64,000 nt of DNA, from positions 8,328,501-8,392,500 of the forward strand of contig NZ_JARXYJ010000001.1 of assembly GCF_029894425.1 (NCBI RefSeq), read 5' to 3'. Below, piece after piece: positions 26,263-33,767 of this stretch; position 1 is the stretch's first letter; the number at the start of each line of letters is the position of its first letter. The notes beneath the pieces were generated by a model. It was given only the letters and a program-made list of their open reading frames with translations. It was not told the origin of the DNA and searched no databases. The translations under genes and the position numbers were made by a program. Source of the stretch: Streptomyces sp. SAI-127. Its GTDB lineage: Bacteria > Actinomycetota > Actinomycetes > Streptomycetales > Streptomycetaceae.

Positions 26263-27789
26263 CTACCCCGTCGGCGTACGCCCGCGAACCGCCCGCCACG
26301 CCACGCCCACTGCCAGCGTCGCGGCCAGGAACAGCACCGTGAACCACTGGAAGTACCAGTGCCCGCCCGCCGGGTCGTACACCTCTGCCCGGGGCCAGGC
26401 CAGGTTGACGGTCATCAGGAGGCCGTAGAGGAGGGCCAGGGCGTTGACCGGGACGCCCCAGCGGCCCAGGGAGAACAGGCGGGCGCCCGTCTCGTCCGTG
26501 CCCTCCGACGTGAACTCCCCTCGCACGCGCCGGATCAGCAGCGGGCCCGTGACCATCGCGTACGCCAGGTAGAGCATCACGATGCAGGTCGTGCCGATCG
26601 CCAGGAACGCCTCCGGGGAAGCGAAGTTGAGGAGCAGCAGTGCGGCGGCCAGGATGCCGACGACCAGAGCGGGGGCGGTGGGCATGCCCGTGCGGGGGTT
26701 CACCCGCGCGAGGCGGCCCGCGAAGGGCAGTTGGCCGTCGCGGGCCATGGAGAAGAGCATGCGGCAGGCCGCTGTCTGGATGGCGAGGGTGGCCACCGCG
26801 ATCGCGACCACCACGTCGGCCAGCAGGGCCTTGCCGACACCGTCGCCCAGGCTGCTGGTGAGGACGTAGCTGAGGCCGTCGACCGACAGGTGCCCGTCGG
26901 TGAGGCTGGGGGCGGCTAGCAGGCCGCCCAGGACGAGCAGGCCGCCGAGCACGCCGGCCGCGCCGAGGGCCGTGAGGATCGTGCGGGGCGCGGTGCGGCG
27001 CGGGGCGTGTGTCTCCTCGCTCATCTCGCCCGCGCTGTCGAAGCCGATCATCACGTACGCCGCCGCGAACGAGCCCACCAGCAGGGCCCCGAGCAGGCCG
27101 CTCTGCGCGGCGCCCGTGGTGTGGAAGGTGATGCTCGGCGTGCGCTCGGAGTGGGTCAGCAGGAGCACGATGATCAGGACCGCGCCGATGATCTCGGCGG
27201 TGACGCCGACCCGGTTGACCAGGGACAGCACGCGGTTGTCGAGGATGTTCACGACGGTCGTCAGGACCAGCAGGATCACGCCGAGGAGTGCCGCGTTGGC
27301 CGCCCCGTCCGCCGAGGTCGGCGCCGGGTCGGTGCCGACCAGCTGGAAGCCGGACCAGATCGCCGGGAGCACCATCTGCAGGGCGAGTGCCGCCGCCGCG
27401 ACCACGACGATCTGCCCGATCACCATGATCCAGCCGGCGAACCAGCCGAAGGCCGGGGTGGCGAGGCGGGACGACCACTGGTAGATCGCGCCGGACAGCG
27501 GGTAGCGCGCCGCCAGTTCCGCGAAGCAGGCCGCCACCAGGAACTGCCCGACCAGTACCACCGGCCAGGCCCAGAAGAAGACGGGGCCGCCGAACGCGTA
27601 CCCGAAGGCGAAGAACTGGAAGACGGTCGTCAGGACCGAGATGAAGGAGAACCCCGCCGCGAAGGACGCGTACCGGCCCAGGCTCCGGTGCAGTTCCTGG
27701 TGGTAGCCGAACTCGGTGAGGGAGCGGTCGTCGGGGGAGGAGGAGTGCGGGGGATCGGGACGGACGTCGGAGGGGCTGGCTGTCGTCAC
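26263..27789 (-). CDS. APC-superfamily permease, probably of the urea/guanidine carboxylase system
   Basis: The 508-residue transporter has about 12 membrane helices and the APC consensus elements (YPLSGAIYQWSSRLATPAFGWFAGW, GFDSAGEMSEETHAPRR). The start DRSLTEFGYHQELHRSLGRY is typical of the APC group often encoded with urea carboxylase genes. Its upstream region carries a near-copy (27849-27870) of the palindrome in front of the carboxylase operon, supporting a joint role in importing the substrate, probably guanidine, urea or a related amine. GTG 27789 has an AAGGCAGG upstream; ATG 27813 is the alternative. It is divergent from the PadR gene. Confidence 0.87.
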   Translation of the reverse strand: MTTASPSDVRPDPPHSSSPDDRSLTEFGYHQELHRSLGRYASFAAGFSFISVLTTVFQFFAFGYAFGGPVFFWAWPVVLVGQFLVAACFAELAARYPLSGAIYQWSSRLATPAFGWFAGWIMVIGQIVVVAAAALALQMVLPAIWSGFQLVGTDPAPTSADGAANAALLGVILLVLTTVVNILDNRVLSLVNRVGVTAEIIGAVLIIVLLLTHSERTPSITFHTTGAAQSGLLGALLVGSFAAAYVMIGFDSAGEMSEETHAPRRTAPRTILTALGAAGVLGGLLVLGGLLAAPSLTDGHLSVDGLSYVLTSSLGDGVGKALLADVVVAIAVATLAIQTAACRMLFSMARDGQLPFAGRLARVNPRTGMPTAPALVVGILAAALLLLNFASPEAFLAIGTTCIVMLYLAYAMVTGPLLIRRVRGEFTSEGTDETGARLFSLGRWGVPVNALALLYGLLMTVNLAWPRAEVYDPAGGHWYFQWFTVLFLAATLAVGVAWRAVRGRTPTG

Positions 27790-27848
27790 GGCGGCACCTG
27801 CCTTCGGCGGCATGAGGGCGGAGAGCGGAACAGCGGTGCGGGAGCTGA

Positions 27849-27870
27849 ATTCCTGTCGGGTGACAGAAAT
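27849..27870. promoter_or_regulatory. Palindromic operator of the APC permease gene
   Basis: Arms ATTCCTGTCG and TGACAGAAAT flank a GG. They differ from the carboxylase-operon palindrome (15583-15604) at two of 20 arm positions. On the sense strand of each gene the sites share TAATTTCTGTC followed by CGACAG. The site lies about 60 bp before the permease start. Confidence 0.75.
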
Positions 27871-27952
27871 TAAGGAGGCGCTGTTTCGGGTGCGTGACGC
27901 AGCCATGTCGAAGCAGCTCCCAAGTCCTCACGCCCTTGCGCGGGCCCTCCAT

Positions 27953-28003
27953 ACGCGATACATCGTGTCTATTGACTGCCCTTGTGGGTCGCGATATGTT
28001 CGG
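27953..28003. promoter_or_regulatory. Candidate PadR operator pair
   Basis: Two related motifs, ACGCGATACATCGTGT (27953-27968, imperfectly palindromic) and GTCGCGATATGTTCGG (27988-28003), are spaced 35 bp apart start to start. They lie 43-93 bp before the PadR start. The shared CGCGATA core and AT-rich centre resemble PadR-type operators, so autoregulation is likely. Confidence 0.45.
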
Positions 28004-28045
28004 TCGCGGATATTCGGATACGAGGTTCGGATGCGAGGTGGAGTC

Positions 28046-28636
28046 ATGGGGCGTCGCAAGCTCCGCAACCCCCTGGCGCTCGCCGTGCTGGCGACGCTGT
28101 GGCAGAAGCCGATGCATCCTTACGAGATCGCCCAGACCCTGCGCCGGCAGGGCAAGGACGCCAGCACGAAGATCAACTACGGCTCGCTCTACACCGTCGT
28201 CCAGAGCCTCGAGAAATATGAGTACGTCGAGGTCACGGACGTGGAGCGGCAGGGCAACCGGCCCGAGCGGACCGTCTACGGCATCACCGCGGCCGGACGC
28301 CAGGAGATGACCGAGTGGATGTCGGACCTGGTCGCCTTCCCGGCCAAGGAGTACCCGATCTTCGAGACCGCGCTCTCGCTGCTCGGTGTGCTGCACCCCG
28401 ACGAGGTGGTGCCGCTGCTGGAGCAACGGCTCGACGCCCTGGAGGTGCAGATCGCGAGCAGCCGGGGCGCTCTGGAGAAGCTGTACGAGACGCTGCCCCG
28501 GCTCTTCCTCGTGGAGAACGAGTACCAGCTCCACATGGTCGAGGCGGAGGCGGCGTGGGTCCGCGGCTTCCTCGACGAACTCAGAAAGGGCACGCTGCCC
28601 GGCATCGAGGAGTGGAAGGCGTTCCACGCACCATGA
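28046..28636 (+). CDS. PadR-family transcriptional regulator
   Basis: The 196-residue protein has the PadR winged helix at residues 8-85 (NPLALAVLATLWQKPMHPYE, INYGSLYTVVQSLEKYEYVE) and a C-terminal Vir-type coiled-coil helix bundle for dimerisation. PadR proteins of this type usually repress an adjacent multidrug ABC exporter; here a Drr-like pair follows on the same strand after 186 bp. ATG 28046 has GAGGTGGAGT upstream; an in-frame ATG at 28031 is less likely. Confidence 0.9.
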   Translation: MGRRKLRNPLALAVLATLWQKPMHPYEIAQTLRRQGKDASTKINYGSLYTVVQSLEKYEYVEVTDVERQGNRPERTVYGITAAGRQEMTEWMSDLVAFPAKEYPIFETALSLLGVLHPDEVVPLLEQRLDALEVQIASSRGALEKLYETLPRLFLVENEYQLHMVEAEAAWVRGFLDELRKGTLPGIEEWKAFHAP

Positions 28637-28822
28637 CCTGACGAGAACAGGCCCCGGCACGGCTGTTGCAGCAGCCCGCCGGGGCCTCGAACCCCGAACT
28701 GAATCCGCCGTGAGGCACATCCAGGCGATCGAGGTGCGGCATGCCCAGGATAGCCCGGTGCTCCTCACGCGGATCAGTTGTCATCCCTTCACCGGATCCG
28801 CTCACCCAGGAGAGCACCTGTC

Positions 28823-29812
28823 ATGAACACCCGTGCGCCCGCGATCGAGGCGCGTCAACTGATCAAGACCTACGGCGGTGAGGTCACCGCCCTCGACGGC
28901 ATCGACGTGGTCGTCGAGCGGGGCAGCGTCTTCGGCCTGCTCGGCCCGAACGGCGCCGGCAAGTCCACCACCGTCAAGATCCTCACCACCCTGGCCCGCC
29001 CCGACTCCGGCTCGGCCACCGTCGCGGGCCACGACGTGCTGCGCCACCCGGACCGGGTCCGCCGGGCCATCGGCGTGGTCGCCCAGGGCTCCGGCGCCGA
29101 CCCGGTCGCCACCGGCCACGAGAACCTCCGACTCCAGGGCAGGCTCTACGGCTTGAGGGGCGCCGCGCTCGAACGCCGGGTGGAGGAGCTCCTCGACCGC
29201 TTCACCCTCACCGACGCCGCCCGGCGCCCGGTCAAGGGCTACTCCGGTGGCATGCGACGCCGACTCGACGTCGCCCTCGGCCTGGTGCACCGCCCCGAGG
29301 TGCTCTTCCTCGACGAGCCGACCACCGGACTCGACCCCGAGGCGCGCAGCGCGATGTGGGACGAGATCGGCCGGCTCGCCGGTGAGGAGGGGCTGACGAT
29401 CCTGCTCACCACGCACTACCTCGAAGAGGCGGACCGGCTCGCCGAGCGCGTCGCCGTCGTCGACCGGGGCCGGATCGTCGTCGAGGGCACTCCGGACGCG
29501 CTGAAGGGCGAACTGCGCGGTGACGCGGTGCACTTGGAGCTGGGCGAGCCGCTCGGCGACGCGGGCCGCACACTGCTGACCGGCGCCCTGCGCGGGGTGC
29601 CGGGTGTGCACGAGGTGCTGGCCGACGGGCACCGCGTCAGCGTCCGCGCCGACGACGGGGCCGCCGCCGTACCCGCCCTGCTCGCCGCCCTCGAGCGGGC
29701 CGGGGTCAGGGTCGCCACCGCGACCGTCGCCCGTCCCTCGCTCGACGACGTCTACCTGCGCTACGCGGGCCGCCGTTACTCGGAGACCGAAGACCTGGTG
29801 GGTGCCCGATGA
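28823..29812 (+). CDS. ABC transporter ATP-binding protein, DrrA type
   Basis: The 329-residue ATPase has Walker A GPNGAGKST near residue 44, signature YSGGMRRRLD, Walker B VLFLDEPTTGLDPEAR and the H-loop TTHYLEEADRLAE. A C-terminal DUF4162-type domain (about 240-329) is as in the daunorubicin-resistance protein DrrA. With the downstream ABC-2 permease it should form an efflux pump for a hydrophobic compound. AGGAGAG precedes the ATG. It overlaps the permease gene by ATGA. Confidence 0.93.
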   Translation: MNTRAPAIEARQLIKTYGGEVTALDGIDVVVERGSVFGLLGPNGAGKSTTVKILTTLARPDSGSATVAGHDVLRHPDRVRRAIGVVAQGSGADPVATGHENLRLQGRLYGLRGAALERRVEELLDRFTLTDAARRPVKGYSGGMRRRLDVALGLVHRPEVLFLDEPTTGLDPEARSAMWDEIGRLAGEEGLTILLTTHYLEEADRLAERVAVVDRGRIVVEGTPDALKGELRGDAVHLELGEPLGDAGRTLLTGALRGVPGVHEVLADGHRVSVRADDGAAAVPALLAALERAGVRVATATVARPSLDDVYLRYAGRRYSETEDLVGAR

Positions 29813-30585
29813 GCATGGCCGTCTCCCAGACCTGGTACATGACGCAGCGTCAACTCATGGTGTTCGTACGGCAGCCCGCCTACGCGATCATCACCCTGGT
29901 CCAGCCGGTGATCTGGCTGTTCCTGTTCGGCAGCCTCTTCAGGAAGGTCGTCGAGCTCGGCGGTTTCGGCACCACGTCCTACCTGGACTACCTGGTCCCC
30001 GGTGTGGTGGTGATGAGCGCGCTCGGCTCCAACATGTGGGCGGGGATGACCACCCTGGACGAGATCCAGCGCGGCACCCTCAACCGCTTCCTGACCACTC
30101 CGATCAGCCGGGCCGCGCTGATGAACGGCAACGTCGTCAACAACGGCCTCGTCACCGCCTTCCAGTCGGTGGTCATCGTGCTGCTCGGACTGCTGGGCGG
30201 GGCCGACTACCCGGGCGGGATCGCCGGGATCGCCGTCCTGGTCCTCGCCTCGGTCCTGCTGGGCACCGTCTTCGGGGCGCTGTCCAACGCGCTCGGCATG
30301 CTGGTGCGGGAACGGGAGTCGATCATCGGGATCAACACCTTCCTGCTGCTCCCGCTCACCTTCCTGTCCAGCGCCTTCATGGCGCCCTCGCAGATGCCCG
30401 CCTGGATGCGGCACATCGCCGACTTCAACCCGTTGAACTGGGCGATGGTGGCGGGCCGTTCGGCCCTGTCCGCGGACCCCGACTGGGGCGTCGTGCTGAG
30501 CCGCGGGGGAGCGCTGATCGGGCTGGCGGTCGTGGCGGTGTGGCTGTCGATCCGGACCTTCCGGTCGTACCAGCGGTCGGTGTGA
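29809..30585 (+). CDS. ABC-2 type exporter permease, DrrB type
   Basis: The 258-residue membrane protein has six predicted helices (for example AIITLVQPVIWLFLFGSLF, SVVIVLLGLLGG and LLLPLTFLSSAFMAP) and the ABC-2 consensus around RGTLNRFLTTPISRAALM. It is the membrane partner of the ATPase encoded directly upstream, and is translationally coupled to it. A strong hairpin follows at 30590-30629. Confidence 0.93.
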   Translation: MSMAVSQTWYMTQRQLMVFVRQPAYAIITLVQPVIWLFLFGSLFRKVVELGGFGTTSYLDYLVPGVVVMSALGSNMWAGMTTLDEIQRGTLNRFLTTPISRAALMNGNVVNNGLVTAFQSVVIVLLGLLGGADYPGGIAGIAVLVLASVLLGTVFGALSNALGMLVRERESIIGINTFLLLPLTFLSSAFMAPSQMPAWMRHIADFNPLNWAMVAGRSALSADPDWGVVLSRGGALIGLAVVAVWLSIRTFRSYQRSV

Positions 30586-30589
30586 ACGC

Positions 30590-30629
30590 GTGAAAGGGGC
30601 GGCACCTTCGAAGGCGCCGCCCCTTTCAC
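30590..30629. terminator. Bidirectional terminator between exporter and SIP gene
   Basis: Perfect 14-bp arms GTGAAAGGGGCGGC and GCCGCCCCTTTCAC enclose a second palindrome CCTTCGAAGG. The stem sits between two convergent genes and can act in both directions. Confidence 0.88.
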
Positions 30630-30653
30630 GACCGAGCCCAAGCGGCCGTAAGC

Positions 30654-31499
30654 CTAAGCGGCCGGCGCCGCCCCCTCCTGCTCCGCCTCGATGCGCGCGT
30701 TCCAGTCCCGCTTGGAGGCCTGCCAGCCGTCCTCGTTGTGGCCCAAGCGCCAGTAGCCGGAGATCGACAGGTCCTCGCGCGGGACGCCGCGCTCGACGCG
30801 CAGCAGATGGCGCAGCTGCTTCACGAAGTGCGCCTCGCCGTGCACGAACGCGCACAGCCGGCCCTCCGGGAACTCCAGCGCGCGCACGGCCTCGACCAGC
30901 GACTCCCCGACCGGGCGGGAGCCGCGGTGCAGCCACACGACCTCCACGTCGGAGTCGATCTTCTGCTCCTCCTCGGGCCCGGAGACCTCGATGAAGGCGT
31001 GCGTCCGAGAGCCGTCGGGCAGCGACTCCAGGGAACGGGCGATCGCGGGCAGCGCGCTCTCGTCACCGACGAGGAGATGCCAGTCGGCGTCCGCGGCGGG
31101 AGCGTAGGCGCCGCCCGGGCCCATGAAGCGCACGGTCTCGCCGGGCTGGACGCGCACCGCCCAGGGGCCGGCGAGGCCCTCGTCGCCGTGGATCACGAAG
31201 TCCAGGGTGAGCTCGCGGTGTTCGGCGTCCCAGTGGCGCACGGTGTAGGTGCGGGTCACGGGCCACTGCTCGCGCGGGAACTCCTCGCGGATCCGCTGCA
31301 TGTCGAAGGGTTCGGGGTAGGTCGCGCCCTCGGCCGGGAACAGGATCTTGACGTAGTGGTCGGTGCAGGTGTCCGCCGCGAACTCGGCGAGTCCGTCGCC
31401 GCCGAGCACCACGCGCTGCATGTGCGGGGTGAGGCGTTCGGTGCGGACGACCTGTGCGGAGTGAGGTTTCCGCGGCTTGCGTCCCGGTCCTTCTGCCAT
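30654..31499 (-). CDS. Siderophore-interacting protein (FAD-dependent ferric reductase family)
   Basis: The 281-residue protein has the SIP/ViuB layout: an N-terminal FAD-binding barrel (residues 1-130, with the flavin motif RTYTVRHWD) and a C-terminal NAD(P)H-binding domain (HLLVGDESALPAIARSLESL, YWRLGHNEDGW). The family releases iron from imported ferric siderophores by reduction in the cytoplasm. ATG 31499 has GGAGG six bases upstream. An iron box at 31518-31536 predicts repression by a DmdR/IdeR-type regulator when iron is sufficient. No siderophore genes adjoin it. Confidence 0.92.
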   Translation of the reverse strand: MAEGPGRKPRKPHSAQVVRTERLTPHMQRVVLGGDGLAEFAADTCTDHYVKILFPAEGATYPEPFDMQRIREEFPREQWPVTRTYTVRHWDAEHRELTLDFVIHGDEGLAGPWAVRVQPGETVRFMGPGGAYAPAADADWHLLVGDESALPAIARSLESLPDGSRTHAFIEVSGPEEEQKIDSDVEVVWLHRGSRPVGESLVEAVRALEFPEGRLCAFVHGEAHFVKQLRHLLRVERGVPREDLSISGYWRLGHNEDGWQASKRDWNARIEAEQEGAAPAA

Positions 31500-31517
31500 G
31501 GCGGCCTCCAAGTTCCC

Positions 31518-31536
31518 TACGCTTAGGCTTACCTAA
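31518..31536. promoter_or_regulatory. Iron box (DmdR/IdeR operator) before the SIP gene
   Basis: TTAGGCTTACCTAA (31523-31536) matches 13 of 14 bases of the distal part of the 19-bp actinobacterial iron-box consensus. Over all 19 positions I count 15 matches. It lies 19-37 bp before the start codon, and AT-rich sequence is rare in this genome. Confidence 0.8.
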
Positions 31537-31592
31537 GTTAGCATCAACCCCCCTGGTGATGGCATGCCACTCGTGGAAAGGGTGGGCAATAT

Positions 31593-32525
31593 TTATGCGC
31601 TGAGCGTCGCCAGCAACCGCTGCAATGATCCACCCAGCCCCCACCGGTCAGCCAGCTTCTCCAGCGCCGCGGGATCGCGCGGTGTGCGCGGAACCGCGGT
31701 CTCCACCTGCGGCAGCGGGACGTCACCTGCCACCAGCACCACCTTCGGTGCCACGGCGACGTACGGCCGTGACTCGTCGAGCCGCTTGCGCTGCGACGGT
31801 GTGAGCTTCGCCTTCGGGTCGTCGACCGCGGCCATGATGCCGGCCAGGTCGCCGAACTCGGCGAGCAGCTTGGCAGCCGTCTTCTCGCCGATCCCGGGGA
31901 CACCCGGCAGGCCGTCGCTCGGGTCGCCGCGCAGTGTCGCCAGATCCGCGTACCCACGGCCGTCGACGCCATACTTCTCGCGCAGCCAGGCCTCGTCGGT
32001 CAGCTGCAGCGTGCCGACGCCCTTGAGGGGATACAGCACGCGCACCCCGCGCTCGTCGTCCACCAGCTGGTACAGGTCGCGGTCGCCGGTGACGATGTCG
32101 ACCGGGCCCGTCGCCCGCGCGGTGAACGTGCCGATCACGTCGTCCGCCTCATAACCGGCCACGCCCACACGCGCGATGCCGAGCGCGTCCAGGACGGCCT
32201 CGATGACCGGCACCTGCGGCGACAGCGTGTCCGGCACCTCCTCCTCGTCCGGACCGCTCTCGTGCTCCTCGGCGACGCGGTGTGCCTTGTAGGAGGGGAT
32301 GAGGTCGACCCGCCACTGGGGGCGCCAGTCCGCGTCCATGCAGGCCACCAGCAGGTCGGGCCGGTGGTCCTTGACCAGGCGGTCGATGAATTCGAGGAGG
32401 CCGCGCACGGCGTTCACCGGTGTGCCGTCCGGTGCCTTCACCGACTCCGGCACGCCGAAGTAGGCACGGAAGTAGAGAGAGGCGGTGTCGAGGAGCATCA
32501 GTCGTCCGGTCACGCTTCGCATCAT
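31593..32525 (-). CDS. 5'-3' exonuclease (polymerase I exonuclease-like)
   Basis: The 310-residue FEN-type nuclease has metal-binding acidic motifs (LMLLDTASLYFRAYFG, YEADDVIGT, VTGDRDLYQLV) and the helix-3-turn-helix DNA-binding element GLPGVPGIGEKTAAKLL. It corresponds to the N-terminal domain of DNA polymerase I as a free-standing protein; it should act on flaps or 5' ends in replication and repair. The exact start is uncertain: ATG 32525 or 32522 lack a clear ribosome site. Confidence 0.9.
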   Translation of the reverse strand: MMRSVTGRLMLLDTASLYFRAYFGVPESVKAPDGTPVNAVRGLLEFIDRLVKDHRPDLLVACMDADWRPQWRVDLIPSYKAHRVAEEHESGPDEEEVPDTLSPQVPVIEAVLDALGIARVGVAGYEADDVIGTFTARATGPVDIVTGDRDLYQLVDDERGVRVLYPLKGVGTLQLTDEAWLREKYGVDGRGYADLATLRGDPSDGLPGVPGIGEKTAAKLLAEFGDLAGIMAAVDDPKAKLTPSQRKRLDESRPYVAVAPKVVLVAGDVPLPQVETAVPRTPRDPAALEKLADRWGLGGSLQRLLATLSA

Positions 32526-32717
32526 GCCGTACGGCACCGACACCGGCCGCCGTCCCTCGCCTCGTCCGGCGCGTGTGAGCGTCCTGTGAACTGGACCACC
32601 GGTGCGTTTGGCCGAAAGGCATCGGGGCAGGCGCCGCCTCGGAGCGAGGCAGGTTGCACCTTCAACTGTCGCGGCCCTTCGTCTCCCCCCCAGTGGTCGA
32701 AGAGACGAGAGGCACGC

Positions 32718-33767
32718 GTGTCATCAAGGCTTGAGGCAGAGCAGTTGTACAAGGTGTTCGGAAGACGTGCGGGCGAGGCCGTCGAGCGGCTGCGTGAGGG
32801 CGCCGACCGGGAGGGACTGCGCGCCGAGGGCACCACCGCCGCGGTGATCGACGCCTCCTTCACCGTGGAGCCGGGCGAGATCTTCGTCGTCATGGGTCTG
32901 TCCGGCTCCGGCAAGTCCACGCTGCTGCGCATGCTCAACGGCCTCCTGGAGCCGACCGCGGGCCATGTCCGCTTCGACGGCCAGGACCTCACCGCGCTCA
33001 CCGACCGCGAACTGCGCGCCGTACGCGCGAAGAAGATCAGCATGGTCTTCCAGCACTTCGCGCTCTTCCCGCACCGCAGCGTCCTGGAGAACGCCGCCTA
33101 CGGCCTCGCCGTCCAGGGCGTCGCCAAGGCCGAGCGCATCGAGCGGGCCACCGAGGCCCTGGAGCTGTGCGGCCTCAACGGCTGGGAGAAGTCCTGGCCC
33201 GACGAGCTGTCCGGCGGCATGCAGCAGCGCGTGGGCCTGGCCCGCGCCCTCGCCACCGACGCCGACCTGCTCCTCATGGACGAGTCCTTCAGCGCGCTCG
33301 ACCCGCTGATCCGCCGGGACATGCAGGACCAGCTCCTGCAGCTCCAGCAGACCCTGAAGAAGACGATCGTCTTCATCACCCACGACCTCAACGAGGCCAT
33401 GCGCCTGGGCGACCGGATCGCCGTCATGCGCGACGGCCGGATCGTCCAGATCGGCAGCGCGGAGGACATCCTCGTGCGGCCCGCCGACGACTACGTCGCC
33501 TCCTTCACCAAGGACGTAGACCGCTCCCGCGTCCTGACCGCGTCCGCCGTCATGGACACGGACGTGCGTGGCGACGAGGCGGACTGCGGCTGCGCGAGCG
33601 ACTGTGAGACCGCGACGCCCGACACGCCGTTCACCGAGCTCTGCGCGATGAGCGCCCGGTCGGCGCATCCGGTGGCCGTCCTCGACGAGCACCGCAAACT
33701 CGTCGGCGTGGTGCCGCAGCAGCGCCTGCTCGGCTTCCTCGGCGACGCGGAGGTGGCCCATGCCTAG
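32718..33767 (+). CDS. Glycine betaine/proline ABC transporter ATP-binding protein (OpuAA/ProV)
   Basis: The 349-residue ATPase has Walker A GLSGSGKST, signature LSGGMQQRVGLARA and Walker B DLLLMDESFSALDPLIRRDM, with the ProV-specific N-terminus (RLEAEQLYKVFGRRAGEAVERLREG cut into short conserved blocks). The C-terminus has a partial CBS-like segment, usually an ionic-strength sensor. It energises uptake of compatible solutes under osmotic stress. GTG 32718 is preceded by GAGAGG. It overlaps the permease-binding-protein gene by 8 bp. Confidence 0.93.
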   Translation: MSSRLEAEQLYKVFGRRAGEAVERLREGADREGLRAEGTTAAVIDASFTVEPGEIFVVMGLSGSGKSTLLRMLNGLLEPTAGHVRFDGQDLTALTDRELRAVRAKKISMVFQHFALFPHRSVLENAAYGLAVQGVAKAERIERATEALELCGLNGWEKSWPDELSGGMQQRVGLARALATDADLLLMDESFSALDPLIRRDMQDQLLQLQQTLKKTIVFITHDLNEAMRLGDRIAVMRDGRIVQIGSAEDILVRPADDYVASFTKDVDRSRVLTASAVMDTDVRGDEADCGCASDCETATPDTPFTELCAMSARSAHPVAVLDEHRKLVGVVPQQRLLGFLGDAEVAHA

